Shown here piece after piece: positions 16,569 to 26,085 of a stretch of 56,867 nt of DNA (the stretch's first letter is position 1; each line of letters begins with the position of its first letter). The notes beneath the pieces were generated by a model that had not been told where the DNA came from, searched no databases, and saw only the letters and a program-made list of their open reading frames with translations. The stretch comes from JAWXCM01 sp034408745 (GTDB lineage: Bacteria > Acidobacteriota > Terriglobia > Bryobacterales > Bryobacteraceae): positions 1 through 56,867 of the forward strand of contig JAWXCM010000059.1 of the NCBI GenBank assembly GCA_034408745.1, in the 5' to 3' direction. A program made the translations under genes and the position numbers.

Positions 16569-19145
16569 ATGATGCTGCATCTCAAACTGAGTCTGGCGTT
16601 GAGCGCCCTGGTGTTCCCTTCGTTAGCATTTGCGCAGTCTCTCGGCAATGCGGGGACCATTTCGGGTCAGGTGCTGGATCCGAGCGGAAAAATCGTTCCG
16701 GCAGCCAAAGTGGAAATTCGGAATGCGCTTAGCGGATATCGGCGGACACTGACCTCCGGAGAGGACGGAAGCTTCCGCCTTTTCAACGTCCCCCCGAATA
16801 CGTATCACCTCACCGCGGAAGCTGTCGGTTTCGCCGTCGCGGAACGGGATGTGCAGGTCCGTGCGGCCGTGCCCGTCACCGTCGAATTCAAACTGTCGCT
16901 TGCCGGGTCGGCTGCCGCAATTACAGTGGAGAGTCTCGGCGCGGATTTGCTGGAGAACATCCCGGTGGCCCACAACGACATGGATCAGGCACTGTTCTCA
17001 AAACTGCCGACGCTCTCACCTGGCTCCGGACTCAGCGATGCGATCGTACTTGGCACCCCGGGTGTAGTCGCGGATTCCAACGGCTTCTTCCATCCTCTCG
17101 GCGATCACGCTCAGACCACATTCTCAGTGGATGGCCAGCCAATCAGCGATCAGCAGTCGAAGCAGTTCTCGACGCAGATTCCGCTGAACGCAATCCAGTC
17201 CATGGAGTTGATCACAGGCGCACCCAACGCGGAGTTCGGTGACAAGACGAGCCTGGTGGTCAACGCCAACACGCGGTCCGGTCTGGGGCAGAAGCCGACG
17301 GGCAGCTTCATGGCGCAGTACGGGTCCTTCGGCACTGTCGCGGAGGAGTCAACGCTGGGATTCGGCAACGCAAAGTTCGGCAATTTCCTCACCGCCAATG
17401 TGCTTCGCAGCGGCCGCTTTCTGGACACGCCGGAGTTCCGGCCCGCGCACGCCATTGGGAACAACTACACGCTGTTCGACCGAATGGATTTTCAACTGTC
17501 GCCGGGTGACACGATGCACCTCAATCTGTTCCACGCCCGCAACTGGTTTCAGATCCCCAATACGAACGACCAGCCCGGACAGGATCAGCGGCAGAAGGTG
17601 CTGACGTACAACATCGCTCCCGGCTATCAGCACACTTTCTCACCGAAGGCCCTGCTGACAGTCAATCCGTTTTACCGCCAGGATAAGGTAGATTATTATT
17701 CGAGCCGCGATATTTTTGACGATTCTCCCGTGAGCCCGCAGCAGTCCCGCGGCCTGCTGAACTGGGGCGTGCGCGCGGACGTCAACTACGTATCGGGTGC
17801 TCATAATCTGAAGGTCGGGACCCAGATCATGCAGACAAGGCTGCGCGAGCAGTTCGCATTCGGGATTACCGATCCTGACTACAACGCAGTCTGCGTGGAT
17901 CGTGACGGTGGTCCGCAGGATTTGCCCACCATCACAAATCCTGCGACCTGTGCCTCACGTGGCTTCCTCTCCAATCCCGATCTCCAGCCGGGGCTCGTCC
18001 CTTATGACCTGACTCGCGGCGGGCGGCTCTTCAGCTTTGCCGACCGCGCCAACATCAATCAGGCAGCAGTATATGTGCAGGACAACATTACGCTTGGCCA
18101 TTTCACGCTGACCCCCGGCATCCGGATCGACCGGTACTCCGGCCTCAGCAAGGACACCCAGGCACAGCCGAGGTTCGGCGTTTCCTACCTGATCCCGAGC
18201 ACAGGAACCATTCTGCGAGGCGCTTATTCGCGGACCATGGAGACGCCTTATAACGAGAACCTGATTCTCTCCAGTTTCACCGGTGCAGGTGGGCTCACGG
18301 AAAATGTGCTCGGCGGCTTCGGAGCCAGTCCGTTAAAAACGGGTATCCGCAATCAGTTCAACGTCGGCGTACAGCAGGCAGTTCACAAATTCCTGCTCAT
18401 TGACGCCGATTATTTCTGGAAATACACGGATAATGCGTACGACTTCGGTACACTTCTGGACAGCCCGATCACGTTCCCGATCTCGTGGAACAAATCGAAG
18501 CTGGACGGGGTATCGGTGCGGGTCAGCACGCCGAACATTCATGGCTTTCAGGCGTACATGACCATGGGTCACACGCGGGCGCGTTTCTTCGGACCGTCCA
18601 ATGGCGGACTGATCTTCAACTCGCCGCTTGAGACCGCTGTGTTTCGTATTGACCACGACCAGGTGTTCCAACAGACCACGCATGTCCGCTATCAAATGCC
18701 GCGGAACGGAGCGTGGTTTGCCTTCACATGGCGGTATGACAGCGGTCTGGTGGCCGGTGCAGTACCGGACCTGGAATCCGCACTGGACCTGAGCGGCGCG
18801 CAGCAGGCGGCTGTCGGGTTCTTCTGCGGATCGACACAGGCAACAGCGGACCATCCGATCTCGACATGCCCGTCAGGTGGCTGGGGTGCCAAACGGCTGA
18901 GGATCCCCGCTGAAGGAACAGCCGACGATGACCACAATCCGCCGCGTATCGCCCCACGTCACCTGTTCAATCTCGCGGTGGGCTCGGACAACCTGTTTCA
19001 CAAAGAGAAGTTCCACACGGTCGCGCGTTTCACAGTCGAGAATCTGACCAATCAGGTCTCGCTGTATAACTTCCTTTCGACCTTCAGCGGAACGCACTTC
19101 GTAACGCCGCGCGCGTACCGGGCGGAACTCGGGTTCCGATTCTAA
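16569..19145 (+). CDS. TonB-dependent receptor with carboxypeptidase-regulatory-like domain
   Basis: An outer-membrane transporter of 858 residues, smaller than the usual Oar-like proteins of over 1000. It begins with a signal peptide (MMLHLKLSLALSALVFPSLAFAQS), chosen as the start although the same frame stays open back to 15750 inside the previous gene. Residues about 33-110 are a carboxypeptidase-regulatory-like domain (GTISGQVLDPSGKIVPAAKV). A plug domain follows (FSVDGQPISDQQ, then IQSMELITGAPNAEFGDKTS). The remainder is beta barrel ending ELGFRF with the terminal phenylalanine expected for barrel assembly. It sits upstream of a TIM-barrel isomerase, suggesting uptake of a sugar or related compound, though the ligand cannot be read from sequence. 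Confidence 0.93.
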   Translation: MMLHLKLSLALSALVFPSLAFAQSLGNAGTISGQVLDPSGKIVPAAKVEIRNALSGYRRTLTSGEDGSFRLFNVPPNTYHLTAEAVGFAVAERDVQVRAAVPVTVEFKLSLAGSAAAITVESLGADLLENIPVAHNDMDQALFSKLPTLSPGSGLSDAIVLGTPGVVADSNGFFHPLGDHAQTTFSVDGQPISDQQSKQFSTQIPLNAIQSMELITGAPNAEFGDKTSLVVNANTRSGLGQKPTGSFMAQYGSFGTVAEESTLGFGNAKFGNFLTANVLRSGRFLDTPEFRPAHAIGNNYTLFDRMDFQLSPGDTMHLNLFHARNWFQIPNTNDQPGQDQRQKVLTYNIAPGYQHTFSPKALLTVNPFYRQDKVDYYSSRDIFDDSPVSPQQSRGLLNWGVRADVNYVSGAHNLKVGTQIMQTRLREQFAFGITDPDYNAVCVDRDGGPQDLPTITNPATCASRGFLSNPDLQPGLVPYDLTRGGRLFSFADRANINQAAVYVQDNITLGHFTLTPGIRIDRYSGLSKDTQAQPRFGVSYLIPSTGTILRGAYSRTMETPYNENLILSSFTGAGGLTENVLGGFGASPLKTGIRNQFNVGVQQAVHKFLLIDADYFWKYTDNAYDFGTLLDSPITFPISWNKSKLDGVSVRVSTPNIHGFQAYMTMGHTRARFFGPSNGGLIFNSPLETAVFRIDHDQVFQQTTHVRYQMPRNGAWFAFTWRYDSGLVAGAVPDLESALDLSGAQQAAVGFFCGSTQATADHPISTCPSGGWGAKRLRIPAEGTADDDHNPPRIAPRHLFNLAVGSDNLFHKEKFHTVARFTVENLTNQVSLYNFLSTFSGTHFVTPRAYRAELGFRF

Positions 19146-19223
19146 GATCTGTTGCGCTTGCTTCGGGACTCCGCGGTTCCGCAGACTCCCGTTCGGTACG
19201 GCCAGCATGATAACGTGACCAGC

Positions 19224-20174
19224 ATGGACGCTGATTCTCAGTCGCGACGGCAGATGCTTCGGCTTGCCGCTTCATCCATGGCTGCAATGCATCTGGCCGG
19301 AGCGGAAACACCCGGTCTGCCGCTGTGCGTCTTCTCGAAACATCTTCAGTTTCTGAAGGATGAAGCGCTCGCGGAGGCAGCCATCGAGATCGGCGCGGAA
19401 GGCCTCGACCTGACAGTACGAAGTGAGGGACATGTGCTGCCGGAGCGGGTGTCCACAGATCTGCCTCGCCTTGTGAACCTTCTGCAAAAGAAGGGAATTA
19501 AGGTGCCCATGGTCACGACAAGCATCGTCGACGCCAGTTCCAGGTACGTGGAAGAGGTACTTTCCACATGCTCGCGCCTGGGGATCAACACCTATCGCTG
19601 GGCGGGATTTAAATACGACGCCAACCGCCCGATCCTGCAACAACTGAATGAACTCAAGCCGCCGGTGGCCGGGCTTGCGGCACTGAATAAGAAGTATAAA
19701 GTTCGCGCGATTTATCACACTCACTCAGGCGTTGGACTTGTTGGCGCTTCCATCTGGGATTTGAATTATCTTCTGAAGGACTTCGATCCCGCCAGTGTCG
19801 CAATCAACTACGACGTGGGCCATGCCACCGTGGAAGGCGGCTACGGCGGATGGATCAACAGCTTTCGAGTCTCGGAGTCACACCTTGGCGGAGTCGCGCT
19901 GAAGGACTTCGCCTGGGTGCAGGAGAAGGCCGGGACGTGGCGGGCCCGCTGGAAGCCGATCGGCGAAGGCATGGTACGCTTCCCGCAGTTCTTTGGGATG
20001 TTGAAGAAGACTAAGTTCTCCGGTCCGGTCCAGGTTCACTTCGAGTACCCGCTGGGGGGCGCGGAGTCGGGCAAGACCGAAATCACGATACCCGCGCATC
20101 AGGTTCTCAGTGCCATGAAAACCGACATCCGGCGCATTCGCGAGATGTACGCCGCGGCGGCGCGGACCGTCTAA
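19224..20174 (+). CDS. Sugar phosphate isomerase/epimerase family protein, exported
   Basis: A xylose-isomerase-like TIM-barrel protein of 316 residues. The N terminus has a twin-arginine-like leader (QSRRQMLRLAASSMAAMHLAGA), pointing to export of a folded protein. Barrel landmarks include EIGAEGLDLTVR, then HTHSGVG, INYDVGHATVEGG and VHFEYPLGG, where the acidic and histidine residues likely bind a divalent metal. Family members isomerise or epimerise sugars, but substrates vary and none is evident here. I chose ATG 19224 because it starts the leader; an upstream frame to 19152 looks non-coding. It ends 3 bp inside the convergent DUF1501 gene. Confidence 0.85.
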   Translation: MDADSQSRRQMLRLAASSMAAMHLAGAETPGLPLCVFSKHLQFLKDEALAEAAIEIGAEGLDLTVRSEGHVLPERVSTDLPRLVNLLQKKGIKVPMVTTSIVDASSRYVEEVLSTCSRLGINTYRWAGFKYDANRPILQQLNELKPPVAGLAALNKKYKVRAIYHTHSGVGLVGASIWDLNYLLKDFDPASVAINYDVGHATVEGGYGGWINSFRVSESHLGGVALKDFAWVQEKAGTWRARWKPIGEGMVRFPQFFGMLKKTKFSGPVQVHFEYPLGGAESGKTEITIPAHQVLSAMKTDIRRIREMYAAAARTV

Positions 20175-21604
20175 GCGATCAACGCGCGGATCACCTGAGC
20201 GCCGACCTGGCTGAGCTGCTTCTCGCGGCCGGCGTGAAAGAAGCGAAGCTTCGCATCGTCGAGGCCCATTAGATGCAGCAACGTCGCATGGAAGTCCCGG
20301 ATGGGATGCACCTCTTCGACAGCCGATCCACCGATTTCATCCGTTGCTCCAACAATCTGGCCCGCTTTCACGCCGCCCCCGGCCATCCAGACCGACATCG
20401 CATTCGCGTTGTGGTCGCGGCCCCAGGCGGTGCTGCCGCGCCGAATCCCGTTGTCGGGGCTGCGCCCAAACTCGCCTGCCCACACCACCAGCGTCTCATC
20501 GAGCAGGCCAGTGCGCTTCAGATCCTTCAGCAATGCGGAGACGGGCTTGTCCATGGCGGTAATCCTCGCGCCATGCGCTTTGTCGATATAGTCGTGCGAG
20601 TCCCACCCCATCGCCACAACCTGTACGAATCGCACACCGTGCTCCACCAGCCTTCTTGCCAGCAGGCAACGTCGCCCCAGCGCGTCCTCATCCTTATTCC
20701 GGCTGCCGATTCCATACATCTCCGTGGTCTCTTTCGATTCTTTGGACAGATCGACAACATCGGGCATTTCCGCCTGCATTCGAAACGCAAGCTCGTAGCT
20801 CTCGAGGCGCGCGGCAAGCTCGGCGTGGTCGGGGTGGCGCTGTTGATGGAAGCCGTTCAATTGCCTGAGAAAGTCGAGATTGGCGCGCTGCCGGTCTGAA
20901 CTGACTCCTGGCGGCGGCGTCATGTCGAGGACCGGTGCGCCTTCGGGCCGCAGCGGTGTCCCCTGATAGTGCGCCGGCAGATAGCCGCTGGACCAGTTGG
21001 CCGCTCCGCCCTGCGGATAAGCGACATCGGGGAGAACGATAAAGGCAGGCAGGTTTTGATTCGTTGTGCCAAGCCCGTACGACACCCATGACCCAACAGC
21101 GGGATCGCCCCCGAACTGGTTGCCTGTGTTCAGGTGATACAGCGCCGTCGGATGATTCACGCTGTCGGCCTTCAGACCGCGGTAGAAGCAAATATCGTCG
21201 ACCACTCCGGCGAGGTTGGGCAGCATCGAGTTGATCTCAATGCCCATCTTCCCCGCACGGCGAAATGTGAACGGGCTTTTCACGTAATAGCGCTCGCCCG
21301 TGTTCATACTCGCCTCGAACTTGCTGCGCTCTTTCTGAAAGCGCGTCATGTGCAGTTGTTCCAGCTTCGGCTTCGGGTCAAACGTATCGATATGGCTCGG
21401 ACCGCCTTCCATCAGCAGAAAAATGCAGTGCTTTGCCTTTGCCGGATGATGCGGCGGCTTCGGCGTGAGTGCGTCGCTGCCAGTTGCGCGCGCCTCATCG
21501 GCAAGCAGTGAGGACAGTGCAATGGCGCCCAGCCCCATGCCGCCGCGATACAGGACATCGCGTCGCGAAGGGCGGGCCACAATCATCGAAGAAGGTTTGC
21601 GCAT
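20171..21604 (-). CDS. DUF1501 family secreted protein (sulfatase-like fold)
   Basis: 477 residues with a Tat-type leader (SRRDVLYRGGMGLGAIALSS). The DUF1501 core is evident from LLMEGGPSHIDTFDPKP near residue 65, LVVWAGEFGRSP near residue 375, and GRDHNANAMSVWMAGGGVK. These match metal-binding positions of the alkaline phosphatase/sulfatase superfamily, but the biochemical activity of DUF1501 proteins is not established. It lies 15 bp downstream of the Planctomycete-cytochrome gene in the classic pair seen in Planctomycetes and Acidobacteriota, so a shared periplasmic role is likely. A second such pair occurs at 51793-55693. Confidence 0.92.
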   Translation of the reverse strand: MRKPSSMIVARPSRRDVLYRGGMGLGAIALSSLLADEARATGSDALTPKPPHHPAKAKHCIFLLMEGGPSHIDTFDPKPKLEQLHMTRFQKERSKFEASMNTGERYYVKSPFTFRRAGKMGIEINSMLPNLAGVVDDICFYRGLKADSVNHPTALYHLNTGNQFGGDPAVGSWVSYGLGTTNQNLPAFIVLPDVAYPQGGAANWSSGYLPAHYQGTPLRPEGAPVLDMTPPPGVSSDRQRANLDFLRQLNGFHQQRHPDHAELAARLESYELAFRMQAEMPDVVDLSKESKETTEMYGIGSRNKDEDALGRRCLLARRLVEHGVRFVQVVAMGWDSHDYIDKAHGARITAMDKPVSALLKDLKRTGLLDETLVVWAGEFGRSPDNGIRRGSTAWGRDHNANAMSVWMAGGGVKAGQIVGATDEIGGSAVEEVHPIRDFHATLLHLMGLDDAKLRFFHAGREKQLSQVGAQVIRALIA

Positions 21605-21619
21605 GTGTGACTCCTGCCC

Positions 21620-24250
21620 TTAGTAGACGTAGACGAACTCGTTGGAATTGAGAATGGCCAGCGTGAAATCAGCCAGCGCCCGCACCGCGGGGCTCACCTG
21701 CGACGGATGCAGGTTCTCCTCGTACGGGACCGTGTCTTCCTGCTGCGTGAACTGGAACGACTCGCCTGTAAGTTCGCTGGTGATCTTGTGAATCAGAGGC
21801 TTCTTCGACGGCCGTTCCGGAGGCGGAGTTTTCTCGTGAACCGCCGTCAATCGCTGCACGTGCTGGCGAGAAGCGTCGAGTTCCTCCTTAGAAGGGGCTC
21901 GGCCGTATGCCAGTTCGAAGGCCTGATTAATCTGCGTGTCGATATCCCTGGAACTGGTAGCCAGACGAGCCGCAAATGCCAGCGCCATGTCATGCGAGAA
22001 CGCGCTGTTGAACAACGCGAAAGCCTGCGTCGGAACCGTTGACGCATCGCGACGTTCGCACGACAAATCCAGGCCCGGCCCATTGAAGACGTCGATCACA
22101 GGATCAATCAGGCTGCGCTGCTGAAACGTATAAATAGTCCGTCGATTACGCTGCCGCTTCAATGGCGAGGCATGATACGCGGGCGCAAGCGAGCCCATGC
22201 GATGCTGCGGTTGTCGCGCCACATCCTCGTTGATTTGCGGGAACACGCCGGGCCCTCCGCTCTCGAGGCTAAGCTCCCCTGAAACCGCGAGGATACTGTC
22301 GCGCAGAGTCTCCGCCTCCACACGCCTCGGCGAGAAATACGCCAGCAGCTGATTCTCCGGATCGGTCGCGCTCAGAGACTTCATATCCGCTTGAGTGGAC
22401 CCTCGACGGTACGTATTGGACAGCAGAATGGTGCGATGCAGTTGCTTCACGCTCCAGCCATTCGCAATGAAGCTCTGCGCCAGATGGTCGAGCAACTCCG
22501 GGTGCGACGGCTTGTGTCCCATCTTGCCGAAGTTGCTTGTGTCGGCAGCAATGCCTCGGCCAAAATGATACTGCCAGATTCGATTCACCATCACGCGAGC
22601 CGTCAGCGGATTGCCGGGATCGGCGATCCACTTCGCCAGAACAGTACGCCGGCCCTCGACCGAATCGGGCACCTCCGGGGCTGGGAACTTCCCAGTCGTC
22701 GCCGGAGCGCTCAGCAGCCCCGGCGTAACCCGATCCGCAGGCGACTGAATGTTGCCTCCTGGCAGTATGTGCACTGCCGCGGGCTTGTACGCCGCGCGGT
22801 TCGGATAGCGCAGAACGTTCCCACCGTCCGTGGATCCATCCACAGGACCGCTGGAAACAGCGAACGCTTTGGCTTCGAATCGGTCCAGCGACTCCTTGTA
22901 CAACTGCGAATGCTTCTGGAATAACTTGTATTCCTCAAATGTGGCCGGATCGAGTCCCGCGCCCGTGTTCATTGCCTGATTCAGCTCAGCCTTCGGCACG
23001 TCCTCAATGCGCGAGATGCCCCGCGCCTTCATCAACTGAGTGACCGCACGTTGCCGGTAGTCCCGAATTCGCTCCTCGGTGCGCCGCTGGAGTTCGACCA
23101 TACGCGTCGCGTCTCCCGCCACATCCGACGTGTTTTCACTGCTAAGAAATGGCACCTTTGGCCGAGCGAATTCCGTGCTGGCAAATACGGCCTGCATACG
23201 GTAGTAATCGCGCGTGGGGATGGGATCGAACTTGTGGTCGTGACAGCGCGCGCATCCCAGCGTCAGGCCGAGAAAAGTAGCCGTCGTGTTGTGAGTCACA
23301 TCATCCAGAAACAGCTGACGAGTGACGGCTTCCACCGACATCGCCGTATGCTCCCAGGGCCCGGACCTCAGGAAGCCGGTCGCAATCAACGCTTCGGGAT
23401 CCCCGGGGAACAGCTCGTCACCCGCTATCTGCTCCAGAATGAAGCGGTCGTAGGGCTTGTCCGCATTGAAGCTGCGAATCACGTAATCGCGATAGCGCCA
23501 CGCATTGGGACGCTCGAAGTCATTGGAGTAGCCATTCGTGTCGGCATAGCGCGTCACGTCGAGCCAGTGTCGCCCCCAGTGCTCTCCATACCGCGGAGAG
23601 GCAAGCAGCCGGTCGACCACCTTCTCCCATGCCGTTGCCGACGTGTCGGCCAGAAAGGCACGGACTTCTTCAGGCTTCGGCGGCAGACCCGTAAGGTCAA
23701 TCGTGACGCGCCGGATCAGCGTGCGCCTGTCGGCCTGCGCAGACGCACTGAGCCTGCGTTGCTGCAGCTTCTCGAGGATGAAATCGTCGATGTGGCGATC
23801 CTTCTCGAAGGGCCGCAACGGCTGGAACGCCCACAGGTCTTCCGGCTTGTAGTCCCATTTGCGGGCGACATTCTTCGAAGGCCATGGGGCGCCTGCGTCG
23901 ATCCAGATTCGGAAGGCGGCGATCAGTTCCGGCGATAACTTTTTCGATTCACCGCCGGGTGGCATTTGCAGCTTGTTGCGGCCTTCGATTGCGTGCACCA
24001 GAAGACTGCTTTCGCTCTTGCCCGGTGCGATTGCCGGCCCCCGCGCGCCCCCGGCAAGCAGTGACTCGCGCGTGCGAAGGTCAAGCTTCGACAGTGCCTG
24101 GGTCCCACCGTGGCAGCCCTGGCAGTCGCGCTCAAGCACCGGCAGAAGCGTCTCGGAAAACAGTTGTTCCGGCGTTTGAGATGCAAGGGCCATCCCCACC
24201 GTTAGAAGCAAAGAAACAACACAATACAAGCAAATGCGCAGAATCGACAC
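21620..24250 (-). CDS. PSD1 (DUF1549/DUF1553) protein with Planctomycete cytochrome c domain
   Basis: 876 residues, exported by an N-terminal signal (ILRICLYCVVSLLLTVGMALA). A PSCyt1 domain with heme motif CQGCH near residue 44 comes first. DUF1549 follows, with LTGLPPKPEEV, ASPRYGEHWGRHWLD and a second heme-type motif CARCHDHKFDPI. DUF1553 comes last, with ANPLTARVMVNRIWQYHFGRG-type sequence. GTG 24250 is chosen because GAGG stands 9 nt upstream and the signal peptide starts there; an ATG at 24286 gives a 12-residue extension without one. These proteins are abundant in polymer-degrading Planctomycetes and often called carbohydrate-related, but their reaction is unproven. Confidence 0.9.
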   Translation of the reverse strand: MSILRICLYCVVSLLLTVGMALASQTPEQLFSETLLPVLERDCQGCHGGTQALSKLDLRTRESLLAGGARGPAIAPGKSESSLLVHAIEGRNKLQMPPGGESKKLSPELIAAFRIWIDAGAPWPSKNVARKWDYKPEDLWAFQPLRPFEKDRHIDDFILEKLQQRRLSASAQADRRTLIRRVTIDLTGLPPKPEEVRAFLADTSATAWEKVVDRLLASPRYGEHWGRHWLDVTRYADTNGYSNDFERPNAWRYRDYVIRSFNADKPYDRFILEQIAGDELFPGDPEALIATGFLRSGPWEHTAMSVEAVTRQLFLDDVTHNTTATFLGLTLGCARCHDHKFDPIPTRDYYRMQAVFASTEFARPKVPFLSSENTSDVAGDATRMVELQRRTEERIRDYRQRAVTQLMKARGISRIEDVPKAELNQAMNTGAGLDPATFEEYKLFQKHSQLYKESLDRFEAKAFAVSSGPVDGSTDGGNVLRYPNRAAYKPAAVHILPGGNIQSPADRVTPGLLSAPATTGKFPAPEVPDSVEGRRTVLAKWIADPGNPLTARVMVNRIWQYHFGRGIAADTSNFGKMGHKPSHPELLDHLAQSFIANGWSVKQLHRTILLSNTYRRGSTQADMKSLSATDPENQLLAYFSPRRVEAETLRDSILAVSGELSLESGGPGVFPQINEDVARQPQHRMGSLAPAYHASPLKRQRNRRTIYTFQQRSLIDPVIDVFNGPGLDLSCERRDASTVPTQAFALFNSAFSHDMALAFAARLATSSRDIDTQINQAFELAYGRAPSKEELDASRQHVQRLTAVHEKTPPPERPSKKPLIHKITSELTGESFQFTQQEDTVPYEENLHPSQVSPAVRALADFTLAILNSNEFVYVY

Positions 24251-24380
24251 GGAATCACACCTCAACACGAGAACAGCCACACACATTCCAGCATAGTTTG
24301 TCCGTGCCCCGCATCGTTTGCCGGCTCTCGTTCATCCGGTATGTATGGAAACGCTCGATTTAGTTCAGGCAACGGGTCGG

Positions 24381-25460
24381 ATGGAGGGCGCTGACAATGC
24401 GTCTCTGTTTTCCCCTTTGCAGATCCGTGACGTGGTTTTCCCGAACCGGATCGCGGTTTCTCCCATGTGTCAGTACTCGTCCGTTGATGGGTTAGCCACT
24501 GAATGGCATCTGGTGCATCTGGGAAGCAGGGCCGTTGGCGGCGCTGGCCTGGTGATCGTGGAAGCGACGGCGGTGGAGGCTCGCGGTCGAATCTCTTACG
24601 GCGATATGGGCATCTGGAAGGATGAACACATCGCACCGCTGGCTCGCATCGTGGACTTTGTGAGCGCCCAGGGGTCGGTGCCCGGCATCCAGCTGGCACA
24701 CGCCGGTCGTAAGGCGAGCACCCAGCTTCCATGGAATGGTGGTGCGGCGATCCCACCCGCTCAGGAGAATGGGTGGCAGGTAGTTGCTCCGAGTCCCATA
24801 CCGTTTCGTGAGGGCGACCCAGTCCCTCATGAGCTCACAGTTGCCGAGATCGGCGGTATCGTAGACGCGTTCGCGGATGCGGCGCGCCGGGCTCTGCAGG
24901 CGGGCTTCCGCGTGATCGAACTGCATGGCGCGCACGGATATCTGCTGAACGAATTTCTCTCGACGCTGACCAACAAACGCGTCGATGCCTACGGCGGCTC
25001 CTTTGAGCACCGGACGCGGCTGGCCGTCGAAATCGTAGAGGCAGTCCGGCGAGTCTGGCCTGCGGAATTGCCCCTCTTCCTGCGTATCTCGGCGTCTGAC
25101 TGGGTGGACGGCGGCTGGACCGTCGAAGACTCCGTGAAACTGGCGAACCTGTTGGGTCCGCTCGGCGTAGACCTGATCGACGCCTCCTCCGGAGGAGCCG
25201 TTTCCTACGCGAAGGTGACCGTCGGGCCGGGCTATCAGGTTCCTTTTGCCGAACAGATTCGACGCGAGTCCGGGTTGCGCACCGGCGCGGTCGGCATGAT
25301 TACCGAAGCGCATCAGGCTGACGAAATCGTTCGGTCGGGCAAGGCGGATATGGTGCTGCTGGCCAGAGAGTTACTACGCGACCCGTACTGGCCGCTGCAC
25401 GCGGCTCGCGCGTTGGGCGTGTCTGCGAAGGCGCCTGTACAGTACGCCCGCGCGCTCTAA
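24381..25460 (+). CDS. NADH:flavin oxidoreductase, Old Yellow Enzyme family (NamA/YqjM-like)
   Basis: An FMN-dependent TIM-barrel ene-reductase of about 359 residues. RIAVSPMCQYSS near the N terminus carries the cysteine that tunes FMN potential in the YqjM-like class. QLAHAGRKAS, ELHGAHGYLLNEFLS (with the substrate-binding histidines in the HGAH stretch), LPLFLRIS and ADMVLLARELLRDPYWP complete the signature. It likely reduces activated C=C bonds of enals, enones or nitro compounds using NAD(P)H, with the true substrate unknown. ATG 24381 gives the N terminus seen in the family (LFSPLQIRDVVFPNR); starts at 24345 or TTG 24318 would add up to 21 residues. It is monocistronic, ending at a strong terminator. 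Confidence 0.92.
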   Translation: MEGADNASLFSPLQIRDVVFPNRIAVSPMCQYSSVDGLATEWHLVHLGSRAVGGAGLVIVEATAVEARGRISYGDMGIWKDEHIAPLARIVDFVSAQGSVPGIQLAHAGRKASTQLPWNGGAAIPPAQENGWQVVAPSPIPFREGDPVPHELTVAEIGGIVDAFADAARRALQAGFRVIELHGAHGYLLNEFLSTLTNKRVDAYGGSFEHRTRLAVEIVEAVRRVWPAELPLFLRISASDWVDGGWTVEDSVKLANLLGPLGVDLIDASSGGAVSYAKVTVGPGYQVPFAEQIRRESGLRTGAVGMITEAHQADEIVRSGKADMVLLARELLRDPYWPLHAARALGVSAKAPVQYARAL

Positions 25461-25464
25461 AGTC

Positions 25465-25501
25465 AACAAGGGCCGGACCCCCATCAGATCCGGCCCTTGT
25501 T
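25465..25501. terminator. Bidirectional terminator between OYE and cytochrome c genes
   Basis: A perfect 13-bp inverted repeat (AACAAGGGCCGGA / TCCGGCCCTTGTT, 11-nt loop) lies between two convergent genes. Each strand's right arm ends in TTGTT, so it can stop transcription in both directions. Confidence 0.85.
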
Positions 25502-25506
25502 CGTTA

Positions 25507-25839
25507 TTACTTCTTGAGTGATCGCAAATACGCGACCGCGTCGTCAAGCTCGGCCGGAGTTACATTCTTCACAGGCTTCTTCGCCCCGTGGCCTCCGAGC
25601 GCCAGCTTCTTCAGTTCAGCGTCCGACTGCTTCTGCACCTCAGCCGACTTCAAATCGCGGAAGGTGACCTTCAGCGATTTCGCAATCGCGGGATTGCCCA
25701 GTCCCTGTGCGCCGTGACAGGACTTGCACTTTGTTGCGAAAACCTTCTCGCCTTTGGCAGTATCTCCGGCCGCACTGAGTGCAGCAGGTGTGCAGAGCAG
25801 GACCACACCCGCGATTCCCGACAACAAGAGGATCTTCAC
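25507..25839 (-). CDS. Small monoheme cytochrome c
   Basis: 110 residues with a clear signal peptide (MKILLLSGIAGVVLLCTPAALSAA). One heme c motif CKSCH is at residues 38-42, and a distal ligand methionine is not evident; the only later landmark is the KK.VKNVTPAELDDAVAYL helix typical of class I c-type cytochromes. Periplasmic electron carrier, divergent from the electron-transfer complex operon at 26086, so it might deliver or accept electrons there, but this is inference. Confidence 0.9.
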   Translation of the reverse strand: MKILLLSGIAGVVLLCTPAALSAAGDTAKGEKVFATKCKSCHGAQGLGNPAIAKSLKVTFRDLKSAEVQKQSDAELKKLALGGHGAKKPVKNVTPAELDDAVAYLRSLKK

Positions 25840-26039
25840 GGAAACGACCTCCGAACAACAGGACTTGCCGAGAGGGCGACTCGGGTTGCCAGGACGCTCC
25901 GAAGCGGGTGGTCCAGCCGATACTGATTATAATCGAATCGCTCGAGTGACGGAAATGCCGACGCATCTGTCGGCGACTCCGACACTCGGCAGCGCACCCC
26001 CCTCACCTGCGTTCCTGTACTCGCAACAACTTAGCCAAA
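25840..26039. promoter_or_regulatory. Divergent control region between cytochrome c and the Qrc-like operon
   Basis: Contains a 10-bp perfect palindrome GATTATAATC (25925-25934) that presents TATAAT on both strands, a candidate -10 for either direction though no good -35 is visible. At 25957-25974 is an inverted repeat GCCGAC-N6-GTCGGC, 66-83 bp upstream of the sigma-54 type promoter. That is a reasonable distance for an NtrC-family enhancer site. The assignment of the repeat to the regulator at 32472 is inference. Confidence 0.4.
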
Positions 26040-26055
26040 TGGCTATTCCCCTGCA
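26040..26055 (+). promoter_or_regulatory. Candidate sigma-54 (-24/-12) promoter of the Qrc-like operon
   Basis: TGGCTATTCCCCTGCA matches the sigma-54 consensus TGGCAC-N5-TTGCW with the invariant GG and GC at the correct 10-bp spacing (GG 26041-26042, GC 26053-26054). Transcription would begin near 26066, just before the AAGGAG ribosome site at 26072-26077 and ATG 26086. A sigma-54 activator is encoded at 32472-33827 in the same block, which strengthens the call. Confidence 0.65.
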
Positions 26056-26085
26056 TATCTCGGTCAACGGAAAGGAGTATTTCCG

